Notes: generated by a model not told the origin, from the letters alone. DNA of 64,000 bases from Phycisphaerae bacterium (GCA_017999985.1 JAGNKU010000001.1:425276-489275), one strand, 5' to 3'. Shown: positions 7,847 to 17,929, counted from the stretch's first letter. Made by a program: numbers and translations.

Positions 7847-9604
7847 CTATTGCCCGAAGTTCCGCTGGAATTCCGCCAGGTCCCACATGTCGATGTCGAG
7901 GTCGCCGTCGGCGTCGCCGCGGGCGCACATGTGCGTGCTGCCGTAGACGCTGTCGGGGCCGGCCAGGCAGAAGAAGAATCGCATCAAGTCGACCGTGTCG
8001 ATGTCGCCGTCGTTATCCATGTCACCCGTGCCGGGGCTGCTGTTGCACATGCTGATGTCCTGCCGGACCACGTCGCCGGGCAGGACCACGACGCCGGTGA
8101 GTTGGATCGTCGTGCAGTTGGTCTTCGACGCCGTCACGGTATACGCCGTGCCGCCGGCGGTCGCTGGAATCATCGTGACGACGAAGCAGCCGTTGCCATC
8201 CGTCTCCACCGCGGCCAGCGCCCCGACCTGGATCGTCGCGCCATCAATCGGGTCACCCGTGCCGGGGTCCGTCGCGCGGCCCCAGAGCGTGCCTTCGACC
8301 GCGGTGGCCGGATCGCGCCAGGGCATCGCCGGCGTCGCAACCGTGGAGGTGAACAGGTTGTTGGCGACGTACGTGTACCACGTCCAGTCCGCTTCCGGCG
8401 AGCCGTTCATGTCCTCGTCGGCCGTGTCCGCGTAGGCGTAATTGCAGGTGCCGTTCGCGCCCGCGTTGAGGGCGTACTGCATTTGCGTCACGCTGTCGGC
8501 CTTGCGGTTCAGATAGTTGCCCTGGCCGCAGTACATGTGCCGGCTGTAGCGCCAGCCGATCGCCGCGTTGACCCAGTTGCGATACCACTGCGCCTCATCG
8601 GACTCGTACTCGCGCTTGTAGTTCATCGGTACGCCGCCGTCGAGCCAGCCCTGCTGCATCCAGTACTTCCAGTTCTGGTGCAGGGTGTACGCACTCGAAT
8701 TGGCGAAGTTGCTCGGCGCGTTGCCGAAGGTGATCAGGTCGGCGGTGAAACGCAACGGCTGCCGGGGATTCGTCGTGATAGCCGCCATCTCCACCCGCGT
8801 ACGGCGCACCAGTTCATCGATCGTGCGCCGGCGAAAGTCGTCCCAGACCACGACGCCCGTCGGCGCCGGCGTGCCGGTATAGCCGGTCAATTGCCAGAAG
8901 CGCGCGAGGCCGGACCTGGTGTAGTCGAGGTCGGCGGGATAGCCCGCGTCGGTGACGGTATAGCGGATGTAGTCGTAATTGATGCCATCGATCGCGTAAT
9001 TGGTGACCAGCTCGCGCACGATGCTGATCAGGTACTCCTGCACATCGGGGGAGCCGGGGTCAAGCACGTACTTGCCGTCCACCTTCGCGGGGCCGCCGTC
9101 CATGTACGCCAGCGGCACCATCAGCCATTCCGGGTGCGCGGCGAGGAGGCTGTTGCCGCTCGGCGGCCAGGACGTGCACACGCGGTACGGCACGAGCCAG
9201 GCGTGGACTTCGAGACCGTTGGCGTGGGCCTGCTGCACGAGGTACGCCAGCGGATCAATGCCGCCCGAGATGTCCGTCGCCTTGGGCAAAATGCTCGAAT
9301 TCCAGTACGCGCCGTGTCCGCTGCCCGTGCGGTCGTGGTAGGCCAGCACCTCGGCGAAGATCGCGTTGTAGCGCCCGGTCAGCGCGCGGCTGATCAGGGA
9401 GTTGATTTGCGACGTGCTCTTGAAGCCCTCGCTGAAGGCATCCGCCCAGAACCCGCGCAGGGCCGGGCTGCGGTCGTCGGCCAGCGCGGCGGGAACCAGC
9501 GCGGCCAGTACGAGTGCCATCCCCGCCAGAACGCACCGGCCACGTGCAGCGACGTACTTACACATCTTCGCCATCCCAGGGCACCGTGGTTTCACGCGCG
9601 TCAT
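7847..9604 (-). CDS. Family-10-like glycosidase (GHL10) with carboxypeptidase-regulatory-like and dockerin-like tail
   Basis: A 585-residue secreted protein with a long N-region and a hydrophobic signal core near residues 24-42. The GHL10 barrel covers about residues 48-430, with F-W-A-D-A-F at its start and the signature D-G-I-N-Y-D-Y-I-R-Y. A beta-sandwich of carboxypeptidase-regulatory type follows (about 450-525) and then two Asp-rich calcium-loop repeats (about 530-585), as in planctomycete dockerin-like tails. The best-studied GHL10 protein, DigH of E. coli, cuts peptide-free murein strands. The ATG at 9604 overlaps the upstream stop (ATGA). Later in-frame ATGs at 9574 and 9565 would give a more usual signal peptide. 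It is the first of three GHL10 genes in the block. Confidence 0.9.
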   Translation of the reverse strand: MTRVKPRCPGMAKMCKYVAARGRCVLAGMALVLAALVPAALADDRSPALRGFWADAFSEGFKSTSQINSLISRALTGRYNAIFAEVLAYHDRTGSGHGAYWNSSILPKATDISGGIDPLAYLVQQAHANGLEVHAWLVPYRVCTSWPPSGNSLLAAHPEWLMVPLAYMDGGPAKVDGKYVLDPGSPDVQEYLISIVRELVTNYAIDGINYDYIRYTVTDAGYPADLDYTRSGLARFWQLTGYTGTPAPTGVVVWDDFRRRTIDELVRRTRVEMAAITTNPRQPLRFTADLITFGNAPSNFANSSAYTLHQNWKYWMQQGWLDGGVPMNYKREYESDEAQWYRNWVNAAIGWRYSRHMYCGQGNYLNRKADSVTQMQYALNAGANGTCNYAYADTADEDMNGSPEADWTWYTYVANNLFTSTVATPAMPWRDPATAVEGTLWGRATDPGTGDPIDGATIQVGALAAVETDGNGCFVVTMIPATAGGTAYTVTASKTNCTTIQLTGVVVLPGDVVRQDISMCNSSPGTGDMDNDGDIDTVDLMRFFFCLAGPDSVYGSTHMCARGDADGDLDIDMWDLAEFQRNFGQ

Positions 9605-11283
9605 TGCGGGCCACCCAGGTAGGGCAGTAGCGCCGCAAAATCCAGCGCATCCACATCCTCATCCAAATCAAGATCAAACTGCGGGCAGGGCGCGGCCAAC
9701 CCGCGCGGTGCGTCCGCACACGCCTGCAGCGCCGCGATGTCCGCCAGGTCAACGTCGCGATCGTGGTCCGCGTCGCCACTCACGTACGTGAAGAGGTACG
9801 CCGTGCCGCGGTCCGCGTTGTTGAACGGCGTGCCGAACAAAATCTCCGCCAGCCCGTCGTTGTTGACGTCCGCCGCGCTCAAGGAGAAACCGATCCGGTC
9901 TTGCGCGGCCCCGATGATGCGGAGATCGGTATCGACCGCCGCGACATACGTCGCGCCCGGGTCAAAGTCACGGCCGAACAGCACCTCCACCACGCCGTTG
10001 GTTGCGGGGCCGCCGAACCGCTCGCAGGCCGCGATGTCCGCGTAGCCGTCGCCGTCGAAATCGCCGGCACTCAGCTCGTCGCCGAGGTTCTCCTCGAACT
10101 CGCCAATGAGCAAGAAGTCCGGCGGGGCGGTCAGGTAATTGATGGTCAGCGTGCCGGTCTGGTAGGTGGGGGAGCCGAGCAGGCCATAGATGAAACCGTC
10201 GCCGCGCTGCGTGTTATGCGGACCGGCATCCGCCCCCGGCGCCGCCGTGACCAGGTCCATCAGCCCGTCGCCATTGAAGTCTCCCGCCGCAGCCGCCACG
10301 CCCAGCTCGTCCTGGGCCCGCGCGCCGAGCAGCGTGATGTCCGCCGGCGCGACGGTCAACTGATACAGGTTTGCCCAGGTGGTCCGGCCGCGCCAGATAT
10401 GCACGGCCCCTTCCGAGGTGAACAAACCCCGGCTGGCGTACTCGTTGGGCAGGATCAGCTCATCGATGCCGTCGCCCGTGAGATCGGCCGCCAGCACGAA
10501 CGTGCCCAGCTCGTCGTACGTGCCCTTGCCGTCGATGCGCACGTTGTAGCTGGTCGCGACGGCGAGATTGCGCGTGTAACCCGGCGGGAACGGTCCACCG
10601 AAGATCACGTAGACGCGTCCGGATTGCGTCGCGCCGCCGTCCGCGCGGTGCACGCCCAGAATGAGGTCGGCATATGCATCGCCGTTGAGGTTCCCGAAAC
10701 CGGCGCCATGCGCGTCGAGCCCGCCGAACAGGTTGTAGCCGCCCATGTCGCCGCCCGCGACCGGGCCGAGCACGCGCAGGCTCCAGTTGCTGGTGACGGC
10801 CAGATCGCGCACCGCCAGGTTGAAGAAGTCCGGGCCGCCATAGATCAGGTACGCGATGCCGCGGTCAGTGACGCCGGAGAGATCGGCGGTGGAGGCACAC
10901 AGCACGAGGTCGGCAACCCCGTCGCCGTTGAAATCGCCCGTCGCGATCGAAGCGCCGAGGTTGTCGTCGACCGCCGCGCCGAGAATCGTCTGGTCGGGGG
11001 CGGTCTGCGTCAGATCGACGAGGCCCAGACCATGTCGGCCGGGTCCGCCGCGCAGCACGCTCACCTGGCTCAGAATCCCGCCCCAGGATTTCGAGGCGCC
11101 CACGATCACATCGTCGTAGCCGTCGCCGTCCAGGTCGCCGGAGGCCAGCGGCCGGCCCCAGTCCTGGCCGGCAATGGCCCCGCCGTAACGGGTGCCAGCA
11201 TCCTGGGACTGAAACTCGCGCGGCGCGGCCTGCACGAGGCCGGCCACCGCGAGCAAGGTGGCGAGATAGCGAGTTCGCTGCAT
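9601..11283 (-). CDS. Secreted FG-GAP/integrin-alpha-like beta-propeller protein with dockerin-like tail
   Basis: This 560-residue secreted protein has a short signal peptide ending near A-A-P and then seven FG-GAP repeats, each with a D-x-D/N-G-D-G calcium loop (for example DLDGDGYDD, DFNGDGVAD, DFDGDGYAD). This predicts a seven-bladed propeller. The last 60 residues contain two further Asp-rich loops (D-A-D-H-D-R-D-V-D and D-L-D-L-D-E-D-V-D) like the dockerin tails of its neighbours. No catalytic residues are evident; a carbohydrate- or surface-binding role is plausible. It starts at 11283 after AGGA; a longer frame lacks a signal sequence. It is coupled by ATGA to the downstream GHL10 gene and lies 40 bp after the golvesin/amidase gene. 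Confidence 0.88.
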   Translation of the reverse strand: MQRTRYLATLLAVAGLVQAAPREFQSQDAGTRYGGAIAGQDWGRPLASGDLDGDGYDDVIVGASKSWGGILSQVSVLRGGPGRHGLGLVDLTQTAPDQTILGAAVDDNLGASIATGDFNGDGVADLVLCASTADLSGVTDRGIAYLIYGGPDFFNLAVRDLAVTSNWSLRVLGPVAGGDMGGYNLFGGLDAHGAGFGNLNGDAYADLILGVHRADGGATQSGRVYVIFGGPFPPGYTRNLAVATSYNVRIDGKGTYDELGTFVLAADLTGDGIDELILPNEYASRGLFTSEGAVHIWRGRTTWANLYQLTVAPADITLLGARAQDELGVAAAAGDFNGDGLMDLVTAAPGADAGPHNTQRGDGFIYGLLGSPTYQTGTLTINYLTAPPDFLLIGEFEENLGDELSAGDFDGDGYADIAACERFGGPATNGVVEVLFGRDFDPGATYVAAVDTDLRIIGAAQDRIGFSLSAADVNNDGLAEILFGTPFNNADRGTAYLFTYVSGDADHDRDVDLADIAALQACADAPRGLAAPCPQFDLDLDEDVDALDFAALLPYLGGPQ

Positions 11284-11323
11284 CACAAGTTCCTGGTCGG
11301 GCCGGTCACCGCTGCGCCCAGCG

Positions 11324-14300
11324 TCATTCCGGGCTGTTGATGTCCAGTTGCATCGCGCGGAAGTCCGCGATGTCCACGTCGCGGTCACCGTCGCCATCCT
11401 CGTTCAAGCACACGTGGCCGACGTTGTAGGTCAGGCCCGGTCCGCGCAGGCAGAAGCGGAAGATCGCGAAGTCCGTCACGTCGACCTTGCCGTCATGGTT
11501 GTAGTCGAACTGCGACGGCGGCGTGAAATTGGCGAGGAATTCCATGACGCGCTGCATCACCGCCGCCCGCACGCTGGCCGAGCCGATCGCCTCGAATGGG
11601 AACCCGAACGAGACGACATTGTACGTGGCGCCGATGTACTGCACGCCGGCCACGCCGCCCGTGCCGCCAACGTAGTTCAGGCACGCGTAAGCGCCCGGAC
11701 GGGCCGTCAGCACGTCGGGCGTGCGGACGTCATACGGCGCGCCGCTGGCGACGCTGAAGCCGAACTCATCGATGTCCGCCAGGATGCTGCCCGCCGCCCC
11801 GACGGCCTGGTAGGTGCCGGCGCTGTCCGCCTGGAACCCGATCTGCAGCGTGTTCTGGGCGAACGTGGCGCCGTGGGACTGGTTGATCAGGTCGTAGGCC
11901 AGTTCCGCCCCGGAGATGAACAGGCCGCCGCCCTCGCCGAGAAACGTCGTGAGGCGCGTCTGCTCGCTCGAGCTCAGCGTCAGGTCCTCCGTGCTCTCGG
12001 TGCCCAGGATCCAGACGACGAAGTCAAAGCCGCCCAGTTGCAGGTACGAGTCCGCGACGGCTTCGTTGCTGCACGAAGAGAAGCCCCAGTCGCAGGCCGC
12101 CAACGCCTCGGCGTGCTGCACGACGTAGTCGAACGAGTTGCTCCGGCGCCAGATCTGCCGTTCGATCGACAGGCCGGCGTAAGCCTCCGGCTGCGTGAAG
12201 GTCTGAACCGGGTTGATCTGCCGTCGCAGGCGGTCGAAGCCGTTGACGAGCAGCACGCTGGCGACGCCTTCCGCCGGGCGGCGCACCGCGAGCACCTCGG
12301 TCGGCATCGATTCGCCGCCGGCGTTCGTGGCCGCGACGCGGAAGTAGCGCGTCTCGCCGATGGGCACGTCGGTGATCGTCGCGGTCAGCACGTTGCCGAG
12401 TACGATCGGAGCGCCGAAGCCGTAACCGTTGTTGGATTGATAGACCACGTAGCCGGTCGCCGGGTCCCCGCGGGCCCCGTCCGAGAGCGGCGCCACCCAC
12501 GAGAGCACGACGTTTCCGCCACCGGCGTCGACCGCCCGGAAGTAGCGCGGCGTGTCGGGGGCGAACGCCAGCGGGATCGCGCTGCCGGGCAGGCTGTTGA
12601 GGAAGCGCGTGATGCCCTGCACGCAGGACCGTGCCATCGCCGAACGGACGCGATCGTCGCGCAGCAGCTTGGCATCCTGCTCGTTGTCGTGGAAGGCCAG
12701 CTCGACGATGGTCGCGTCGAACTCGTCGCCGTTGGCCTCGGTGCAGATGGCGCCGTACGAGCTGGTGTAGGTGGCCCCCGCGCGGTCCACCCAGGCGAAC
12801 TCGAACTCGTCATCCATGATCAGCATGTCGTTGTCAACTTCGTCCGAGAGGATGTTCGCGTACTCCACCTGGTACGTGGTGGCGCCGAGATCGGTGATCA
12901 GGCAGATCTGGCCGCGCGCGACGCCGTTCGTCGCGTTCGTGTGGAACTCGAGGTAGACGCGCTTCCAGCGATCGACCAGCACGCCGCCGTCCGGCACCTG
13001 GTTCGCCTCGCGGCTCCACTTGGCGCTGGTGCGGACGTTGTCGCTGCCGTCGTCGTAGCCGGGGATGTCCCAGATGTCCGAATCGAAGCCGGCGGCGTTG
13101 TTGCCGAGTTCGCTCTCCGCCCAGTAGCGGCTGGCTTCCTCGTCGCGGTTATAGCCGCTGATCGTGCCGGGGCCGGGACGAACGATGTCGCCGACGCCGT
13201 CGCCCCAGCGAATCGCATCCGCGATGATCGCGCCGGCCTCGGTCGACTGGTTCGTGATCTCGACGTAGTTTTCGTCGCCGGCGACGAGGTGGTAGTCCCC
13301 GAGCCAAATCCAGGCGCTGCCGACCAGCCGGTGGTCCATCTTCAGCTCGCTGATCCCGCCACTGTGCTTGACGCGGTAGGTCTGGATCGTGCGGTTCGCG
13401 CCGGCAATCGTGAAGCAGTAGACCGGGTAGAAGCCGGTCACCGTGATGTTCGGCGTGTAGCGGGCAGTCGCCGTCTCCGTGGCGTCGGCCGAAGTCCACT
13501 GGTACACGATGCCGGAATTGGTCACGCCGTTCTCGTAGTACTTGGAACTGCTGCCCGCGCTCCACGTCCCGGTGTACGTCACCCCGGGATCATCGTTGTC
13601 CAGCACGATCTCGATCGGCTGCCAGCCCACCGGGCGGAACGGCACGACGATCGCGCCGGCGTTGAACGCGTATTGCACGAAATAGTTCAGCATGTCGATG
13701 TTGCCGTGGTCCTCGTTCATGTCGAGCAGCACCGGACGCTGCAGGTACCACGCAGAGTCGCCCGCCGTCCAGCCGTGCCCGGCCGCGGCAAACACCGTCA
13801 CGCCGGTCAGCGCCCCCACCGGCTGACGTGCCGCTTGCGTCACGGGGCCGCGGGCCTGCGCCGCGCCGGTCCCCGTCGCCACGCTCAGCGGCAGTGGCAC
13901 CTCGCGCGGCAGATCCGCATCGCGCGCGGCGCCGCTCGGCTCGGGCAGCATGAGTTGCTCGAGCGAGCTGTACGGCCGGTCCGTGCCGACGCGCACGCGA
14001 ATCACCGTCCCGCCGAAGCGGTCGTCGTGCTGGAAGGGGCTGCCAAGCGCGAGCGCCAGGTTCTCCACGTCCACCGGCGACAGATACCACCCGTCCGGCC
14101 GCGCGGGGATCGTCAGCCGGATTTCGGCGACATCCCCCAGCCACCGCACGCTGTCGATGGTCGTGTCCGCCGGCAGCAGGCCCTGCCCGGTCTCGTTGCG
14201 CTCGCTCGTGGCGCGGGCCGCGAGCAGAGCGAGCACGGTGGGCGCCTGCGGCGCCCCGATGGGCAGGTACTGATCGGCCGGCGCGAAGAACGGCAGCCGC

Positions 14301-14404
14301 GCCGCGGAGCCGTCCGCGGCCCACGCCAGACCCGCAGCCAGCGCCGCGACCAGCAGACACGAACCGACCAGAGCCGCGCGCTCGATTTCCGATAGGCGGA
14401 GCAT
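11324..14404 (-). CDS. N-acetylmuramoyl-L-alanine amidase (Amidase_3) interrupted by a golvesin/xanthan-lyase-like domain, with Fn3 and dockerin-like tail
   Basis: This 1026-residue protein has an N-terminal hydrophobic segment, an N-terminal region of about 150 residues weakly resembling a GerMN domain, and an Amidase_3 fold whose zinc and catalytic residues can all be placed: His210 (A-G-H-G), Glu231 (M-N-E-D), His488 (E-F-H-T-N-A) and Glu568 (V-E-L-A-F). The gap of about 255 residues between Glu231 and His488 is filled mainly by a golvesin/Xly CBD-like beta-sandwich (about 275-400). An Fn3 domain (about 600-700), an uncharacterised ThuA-like or flavodoxin-like region and an Asp-rich dockerin-like tail follow. 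It should cut the MurNAc-L-Ala bond of murein outside the cell. GGAGGAG lies ahead of the chosen ATG. Confidence 0.85.
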   Translation of the reverse strand: MLRLSEIERAALVGSCLLVAALAAGLAWAADGSAARLPFFAPADQYLPIGAPQAPTVLALLAARATSERNETGQGLLPADTTIDSVRWLGDVAEIRLTIPARPDGWYLSPVDVENLALALGSPFQHDDRFGGTVIRVRVGTDRPYSSLEQLMLPEPSGAARDADLPREVPLPLSVATGTGAAQARGPVTQAARQPVGALTGVTVFAAAGHGWTAGDSAWYLQRPVLLDMNEDHGNIDMLNYFVQYAFNAGAIVVPFRPVGWQPIEIVLDNDDPGVTYTGTWSAGSSSKYYENGVTNSGIVYQWTSADATETATARYTPNITVTGFYPVYCFTIAGANRTIQTYRVKHSGGISELKMDHRLVGSAWIWLGDYHLVAGDENYVEITNQSTEAGAIIADAIRWGDGVGDIVRPGPGTISGYNRDEEASRYWAESELGNNAAGFDSDIWDIPGYDDGSDNVRTSAKWSREANQVPDGGVLVDRWKRVYLEFHTNATNGVARGQICLITDLGATTYQVEYANILSDEVDNDMLIMDDEFEFAWVDRAGATYTSSYGAICTEANGDEFDATIVELAFHDNEQDAKLLRDDRVRSAMARSCVQGITRFLNSLPGSAIPLAFAPDTPRYFRAVDAGGGNVVLSWVAPLSDGARGDPATGYVVYQSNNGYGFGAPIVLGNVLTATITDVPIGETRYFRVAATNAGGESMPTEVLAVRRPAEGVASVLLVNGFDRLRRQINPVQTFTQPEAYAGLSIERQIWRRSNSFDYVVQHAEALAACDWGFSSCSNEAVADSYLQLGGFDFVVWILGTESTEDLTLSSSEQTRLTTFLGEGGGLFISGAELAYDLINQSHGATFAQNTLQIGFQADSAGTYQAVGAAGSILADIDEFGFSVASGAPYDVRTPDVLTARPGAYACLNYVGGTGGVAGVQYIGATYNVVSFGFPFEAIGSASVRAAVMQRVMEFLANFTPPSQFDYNHDGKVDVTDFAIFRFCLRGPGLTYNVGHVCLNEDGDGDRDVDIADFRAMQLDINSPE

Positions 14405-14550
14405 GGCTTCTCCTCCCCTCCTCAAGGTGGACAGAAACGATCCCTGAACACGGGTCAATAACTTCCCGATAACGGCCGGCGCAACGTGCGCGCACCAGCG
14501 CTATCGACTCAGCCGACAGTGTACTTGGGTCCGCAGTATGGATTCAAGGC

Positions 14551-16191
14551 TTAAAGACGGAAACCGTCCGAAAGCTTGGTGACTTCGACACGTCCGATAG
14601 TCATGTCGCTCGCGGAATCAAAGCGGAAATCGGCGCCCCCGTTCTGCCGGTTTGCACACCGCGCGCCCGGCATCGGCACCGTCGCGGTCTTCCAGCTCCC
14701 GCTGTCCGCGCGCACGATCACCGGCGCCGCCGGACGGTACCGGTCCGCCACCGTGCCGGTTTCCGCCGTCGAATCGAACTGCACCGTGATCGGGTCGTGC
14801 CCGGAGTCGAGGTACGTAACCCGCAGCGTGAGCGTGCCGCGGTGGTCGTAGTAATACGGGTCGGCCACGTCGTAGTACAGGTACCGCGCTGCACTGACAC
14901 CCGGCCGCGTCCGCACGCAGCCCTGCCCATCCACCGTGGCGACTTCGTATACGCCATCCGCCACGTCGCGGCACAACCGCAGACCCTCCTCCACGAGCTG
15001 GCCATCCGCGGCGACGTGCAGCGCGAGGTGCAGCCGGCTGGCGAACTCGCGGCCCCCGCGGTTGGACGCGGGCGCGTTGAGCAGCGTCTTGACGACGCGG
15101 GCCCACTCGTCGGCCACCGGCACTTGCCCCGCCCTGTAGATGTCGCTGAAGTGCCGCGTCAGGTCGATGTAGAAGCGGCCGTCCTCCAGCGTATCACAGA
15201 TCGCTGTGCCTTCATGCAACTCGCTCCAGGTCTCGAGGATGACCAGCCGCGGCCGGGCCTGCAGTGCCAACAGCCAGGAGGCCGCGTAGAAGCCACCGCC
15301 CAGCCGGTCGCGCGTCGGCGTGGTGCGGCCGGAGACCGGGGAGTCGTCGTAGCCCGGACCGATCTGCACGGCCCCGTCGCCGATCAGCGGGCCGCCGAGC
15401 GCCGCGCCCCAGCCGGTGCGCAGGTCCGCTTGGAACGACCAGGACGGCCCGCTGACGATCAGCGGCCGCCGGCCGGCAAAATCGGCCGCGAAGTGCGCGT
15501 AGACGTAATCCACGGTGCTCTGATCGTGTCCGGCCGCGAAGGCCGCTTCGTACAGTTGCACCAGCGGCCGGCCGTCAATGCACGCCCAGTGTCGCGGCGG
15601 TACCAGGCAGAAGAAGTCGCGGATCGTGCGGTAGAAGATCTCTTTGCCTTCGTCGGTGCGCAGGTCCACGTTGCCGCGGCCGGGCTGCGGATAGGCGTGC
15701 ACGCCCAGCAGCGTCGAAGTGTCATAGAAGAGCGCGACGCGCGGCGTGGGGCCGGTCTGGGCCAGCTCGTCGAGCGCCGCCACCAGCGGTGGCAGGCCGC
15801 GCACCGAGAAGCGCAGGTCGTGCTTGTCGTATTGGTTCGGCGCCCCCCAGTACACGCACAACGCCACGTCGATGCCGGCGGCGCGCAAGTCCTCCATCTG
15901 CTGACGATGCCAGGCCGGGGATTCGTAACTCACCGTGCTGTCGTCCGGGAAGTGCTGCCGCAGGTTGGAGCGCGTCCGGGCGCGATCCCCGAAGAAGTGC
16001 TCGTCCGGCCAGCGATACCAGTAGAAGTAATGCGTCGCCACCACCCGGTCGGCGGGGGCAAAACTCGGCGCCGTCGCAATCGCATCCGGCGTCGGCACGG
16101 GCGGAATCCGCATTTCGTCGGCGGCGCCGCACCACGCCGCCGCGCCAATAACCAGCCATCCGAGCAATAAGACCACGCAGGCGCGCATCAT
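14551..16191 (-). CDS. Secreted GH99-like / DUF5010-type glycoside hydrolase
   Basis: A 546-residue protein with a signal peptide (about residues 1-23) and a TIM-barrel-like domain that opens with H-Y-F-Y-W-Y-R-W-P, typical of DUF5010/GH99-like putative glycosidases. Conserved features are D-L-R-A-A-G-I-D-V with V-Y-W-G-A, and a late strand E-T-W-S-E-L-H-E-G-T with Glu324 and Glu327, where related GH71/GH99-like families carry catalytic acids. The last 120 residues form a beta-sandwich that may bind carbohydrate. It lacks the dockerin-like tail of its neighbours. GGGAG lies 8 nt before the chosen ATG. The position between a murein amidase and a GHL10 gene suggests a related glycan, but the substrate is unknown. 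Confidence 0.75.
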   Translation of the reverse strand: MMRACVVLLLGWLVIGAAAWCGAADEMRIPPVPTPDAIATAPSFAPADRVVATHYFYWYRWPDEHFFGDRARTRSNLRQHFPDDSTVSYESPAWHRQQMEDLRAAGIDVALCVYWGAPNQYDKHDLRFSVRGLPPLVAALDELAQTGPTPRVALFYDTSTLLGVHAYPQPGRGNVDLRTDEGKEIFYRTIRDFFCLVPPRHWACIDGRPLVQLYEAAFAAGHDQSTVDYVYAHFAADFAGRRPLIVSGPSWSFQADLRTGWGAALGGPLIGDGAVQIGPGYDDSPVSGRTTPTRDRLGGGFYAASWLLALQARPRLVILETWSELHEGTAICDTLEDGRFYIDLTRHFSDIYRAGQVPVADEWARVVKTLLNAPASNRGGREFASRLHLALHVAADGQLVEEGLRLCRDVADGVYEVATVDGQGCVRTRPGVSAARYLYYDVADPYYYDHRGTLTLRVTYLDSGHDPITVQFDSTAETGTVADRYRPAAPVIVRADSGSWKTATVPMPGARCANRQNGGADFRFDSASDMTIGRVEVTKLSDGFRL

Positions 16192-16249
16192 ATCTGTAGC
16201 TCCCAGTACCGGTTCACGGGGTCGTTCGCGGCGCGGTGAATTCTACCGG

Positions 16250-17854
16250 CTACGGCACGCCGTAGTAGCGCTGGAACAGCGCGACGTCGCGCAGGTCGAC
16301 GTCCGCATCGGCGTCACCGTCGCCGGTCGCACAGAAATGGCCGGGCAGGAAACCGTACCCCGGGCCGCCCAGGCAGTAGAGCATCGGGGCGAGGTCGCCG
16401 GGGTCAATCCAGCCGTTGTCGTTGAAATCGCCCGCGGGTGTCGTCTCGACGAACGCCAGCGGACACGCCACAACCGCGCCCGCCGCGACGACGACGTCCG
16501 GCAGGCTCACCGCGCGGTAATCCGGATGCGTGGCACTCAGCGTGTACGTTCCGGGCGGCAGATGGACGAACGAATAGAACCCATCGGTGCTGGACAGGGC
16601 GGTGTGCGTGCAGCCGGCGGCGTGGACTTGCGCGTCGGTCACCGGCAGGCCATCGGGCGCGGTGACGTGGCCGACGATGATGCCCGTCGTCGGGTTGGCT
16701 TTCCACGGCAGCGCGGGCACGGGGGCCGCGACGGCATACACGCCCTCGCGATACGTCGTCCAAAAGCTGAACGAGCTCCAGGAGAAGACGCTGTTGCCGG
16801 CGGCGGCGCGCAGCCGCGCGAGGTTGATCTGATCGACGAGCGAACTCACGCCTTGGCTGGTTGAGTGACCGGGCACGATGTACGTCTCGCAGCCGCTGGT
16901 CGCCGCCAGCCAATACTGCAGCCACGTGTCCCAAGCCGTCCCCGCGCCACCGCCGTAGTACATCATGGGCACCAGCAGGTCCATCGCCCCCGCCGCGGCC
17001 CAGCCGAGCGCATCCTGATGCTGCGCCGTCGGCGCGGTGGTGGGGTTGGGGTACACGGCCGCGCTCACCTGGACGTGCGGCTTGAGCGCCATGATCGCGG
17101 CGTACATGTCGCGCACGCTGCGGGTGATCTGGTCCGCGGTCCAGGCTGAGAAGTCCAGGCCCTCGGGGTTGGTCCGTGGATCGAGGAAGCGCGCGCGGCT
17201 GACCGGGTCCCACGAAACGGTGTTTGTGCCCGGGGTGCGGATCCGGTCGAAATGCACGCCATCCACGTCGTAATGCTCGACAACGTAAAGCACCTGCTGT
17301 CGGGTGTAAGCCTGACAGGCCGGCACGCCGGGCGCGAACCAGACGTAATGCGATTCGCCGAACTGCGCCGGTGCCGTCAGGTTGTCATGGAGCAGCCAGT
17401 CGCGGGCGGCGGGATCGGCGGCGTTGCAGTGCGCGTAGAACGTGTGGTTCGGGTTCTCCGGCAACGTGTGGGCCGCGGCCGGCACACTCTGCCAGCAGGT
17501 GTGCGTGTTGATGTACGCGTGGAACTGGATGCCGTGGGCATGCGCGGCCTGGATCGCGTAGGCCAGCGGGTCCCAGCCGGGGTCCTGGCCGCCGATCAGC
17601 GGGGACCACACCTCGACCGGCGACGGGTAGAGCACGTCCGCCTGGCCCCGGATCTGAAAGAAGACCGCGTTGAAGTGCGCGTCCGCGAGGTCGGACATCA
17701 ATTCGTCGATGGCGGCCTGGCAGATGTCTTGACTGGCGTGCGGCCACTCGAACCGCGTCGCCCACATGGCGCGGAATTCGGGCGTCTGCGCCGCCGCTGG
17801 GGCGCACCACGCGAATACCCACCCGCAGATGACGGCTGCGTCGAACCAGCGCAT
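16250..17854 (-). CDS. Family-10-like glycosidase (GHL10) with carboxypeptidase-regulatory-like and dockerin-like tail (second copy)
   Basis: A 534-residue secreted protein: signal peptide to about residue 22, GHL10 barrel from F-R-A-M-W-A-T-R-F to about residue 400 with the signature D-G-V-H-F-D-R-I-R, a carboxypeptidase-regulatory-like sandwich (about 400-465) and a dockerin-like end with G-D-F-N-D-N-G-W-I-D and G-D-G-D-A-D-A-D-V-D. The family is known for glycosidases acting on denuded murein (DigH) and for YngK-like proteins. The barrel is closer in its opening motif to the third copy (lipoprotein at 17930) than to the first copy at 7847. GGAGGTGA lies 5 nt before the ATG, a strong ribosome site. 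It follows the lipoprotein copy by 75 bp. Confidence 0.9.
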   Translation of the reverse strand: MRWFDAAVICGWVFAWCAPAAAQTPEFRAMWATRFEWPHASQDICQAAIDELMSDLADAHFNAVFFQIRGQADVLYPSPVEVWSPLIGGQDPGWDPLAYAIQAAHAHGIQFHAYINTHTCWQSVPAAAHTLPENPNHTFYAHCNAADPAARDWLLHDNLTAPAQFGESHYVWFAPGVPACQAYTRQQVLYVVEHYDVDGVHFDRIRTPGTNTVSWDPVSRARFLDPRTNPEGLDFSAWTADQITRSVRDMYAAIMALKPHVQVSAAVYPNPTTAPTAQHQDALGWAAAGAMDLLVPMMYYGGGAGTAWDTWLQYWLAATSGCETYIVPGHSTSQGVSSLVDQINLARLRAAAGNSVFSWSSFSFWTTYREGVYAVAAPVPALPWKANPTTGIIVGHVTAPDGLPVTDAQVHAAGCTHTALSSTDGFYSFVHLPPGTYTLSATHPDYRAVSLPDVVVAAGAVVACPLAFVETTPAGDFNDNGWIDPGDLAPMLYCLGGPGYGFLPGHFCATGDGDADADVDLRDVALFQRYYGVP

Positions 17855-17929
17855 GCTTCACCTCCGGCGCCATTGTAGCGACGGGCACGGAGGCGCCCTA
17901 CACGGAAAGCTGATCCGCGGCTCGAAGGA

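Noticed and set aside
11348-14395. 1015-codon open frame on the plus strand
   Set aside because: Antisense of the golvesin/amidase gene, with the Arg/Ala/Val-rich composition typical of reverse frames in GC-rich DNA.
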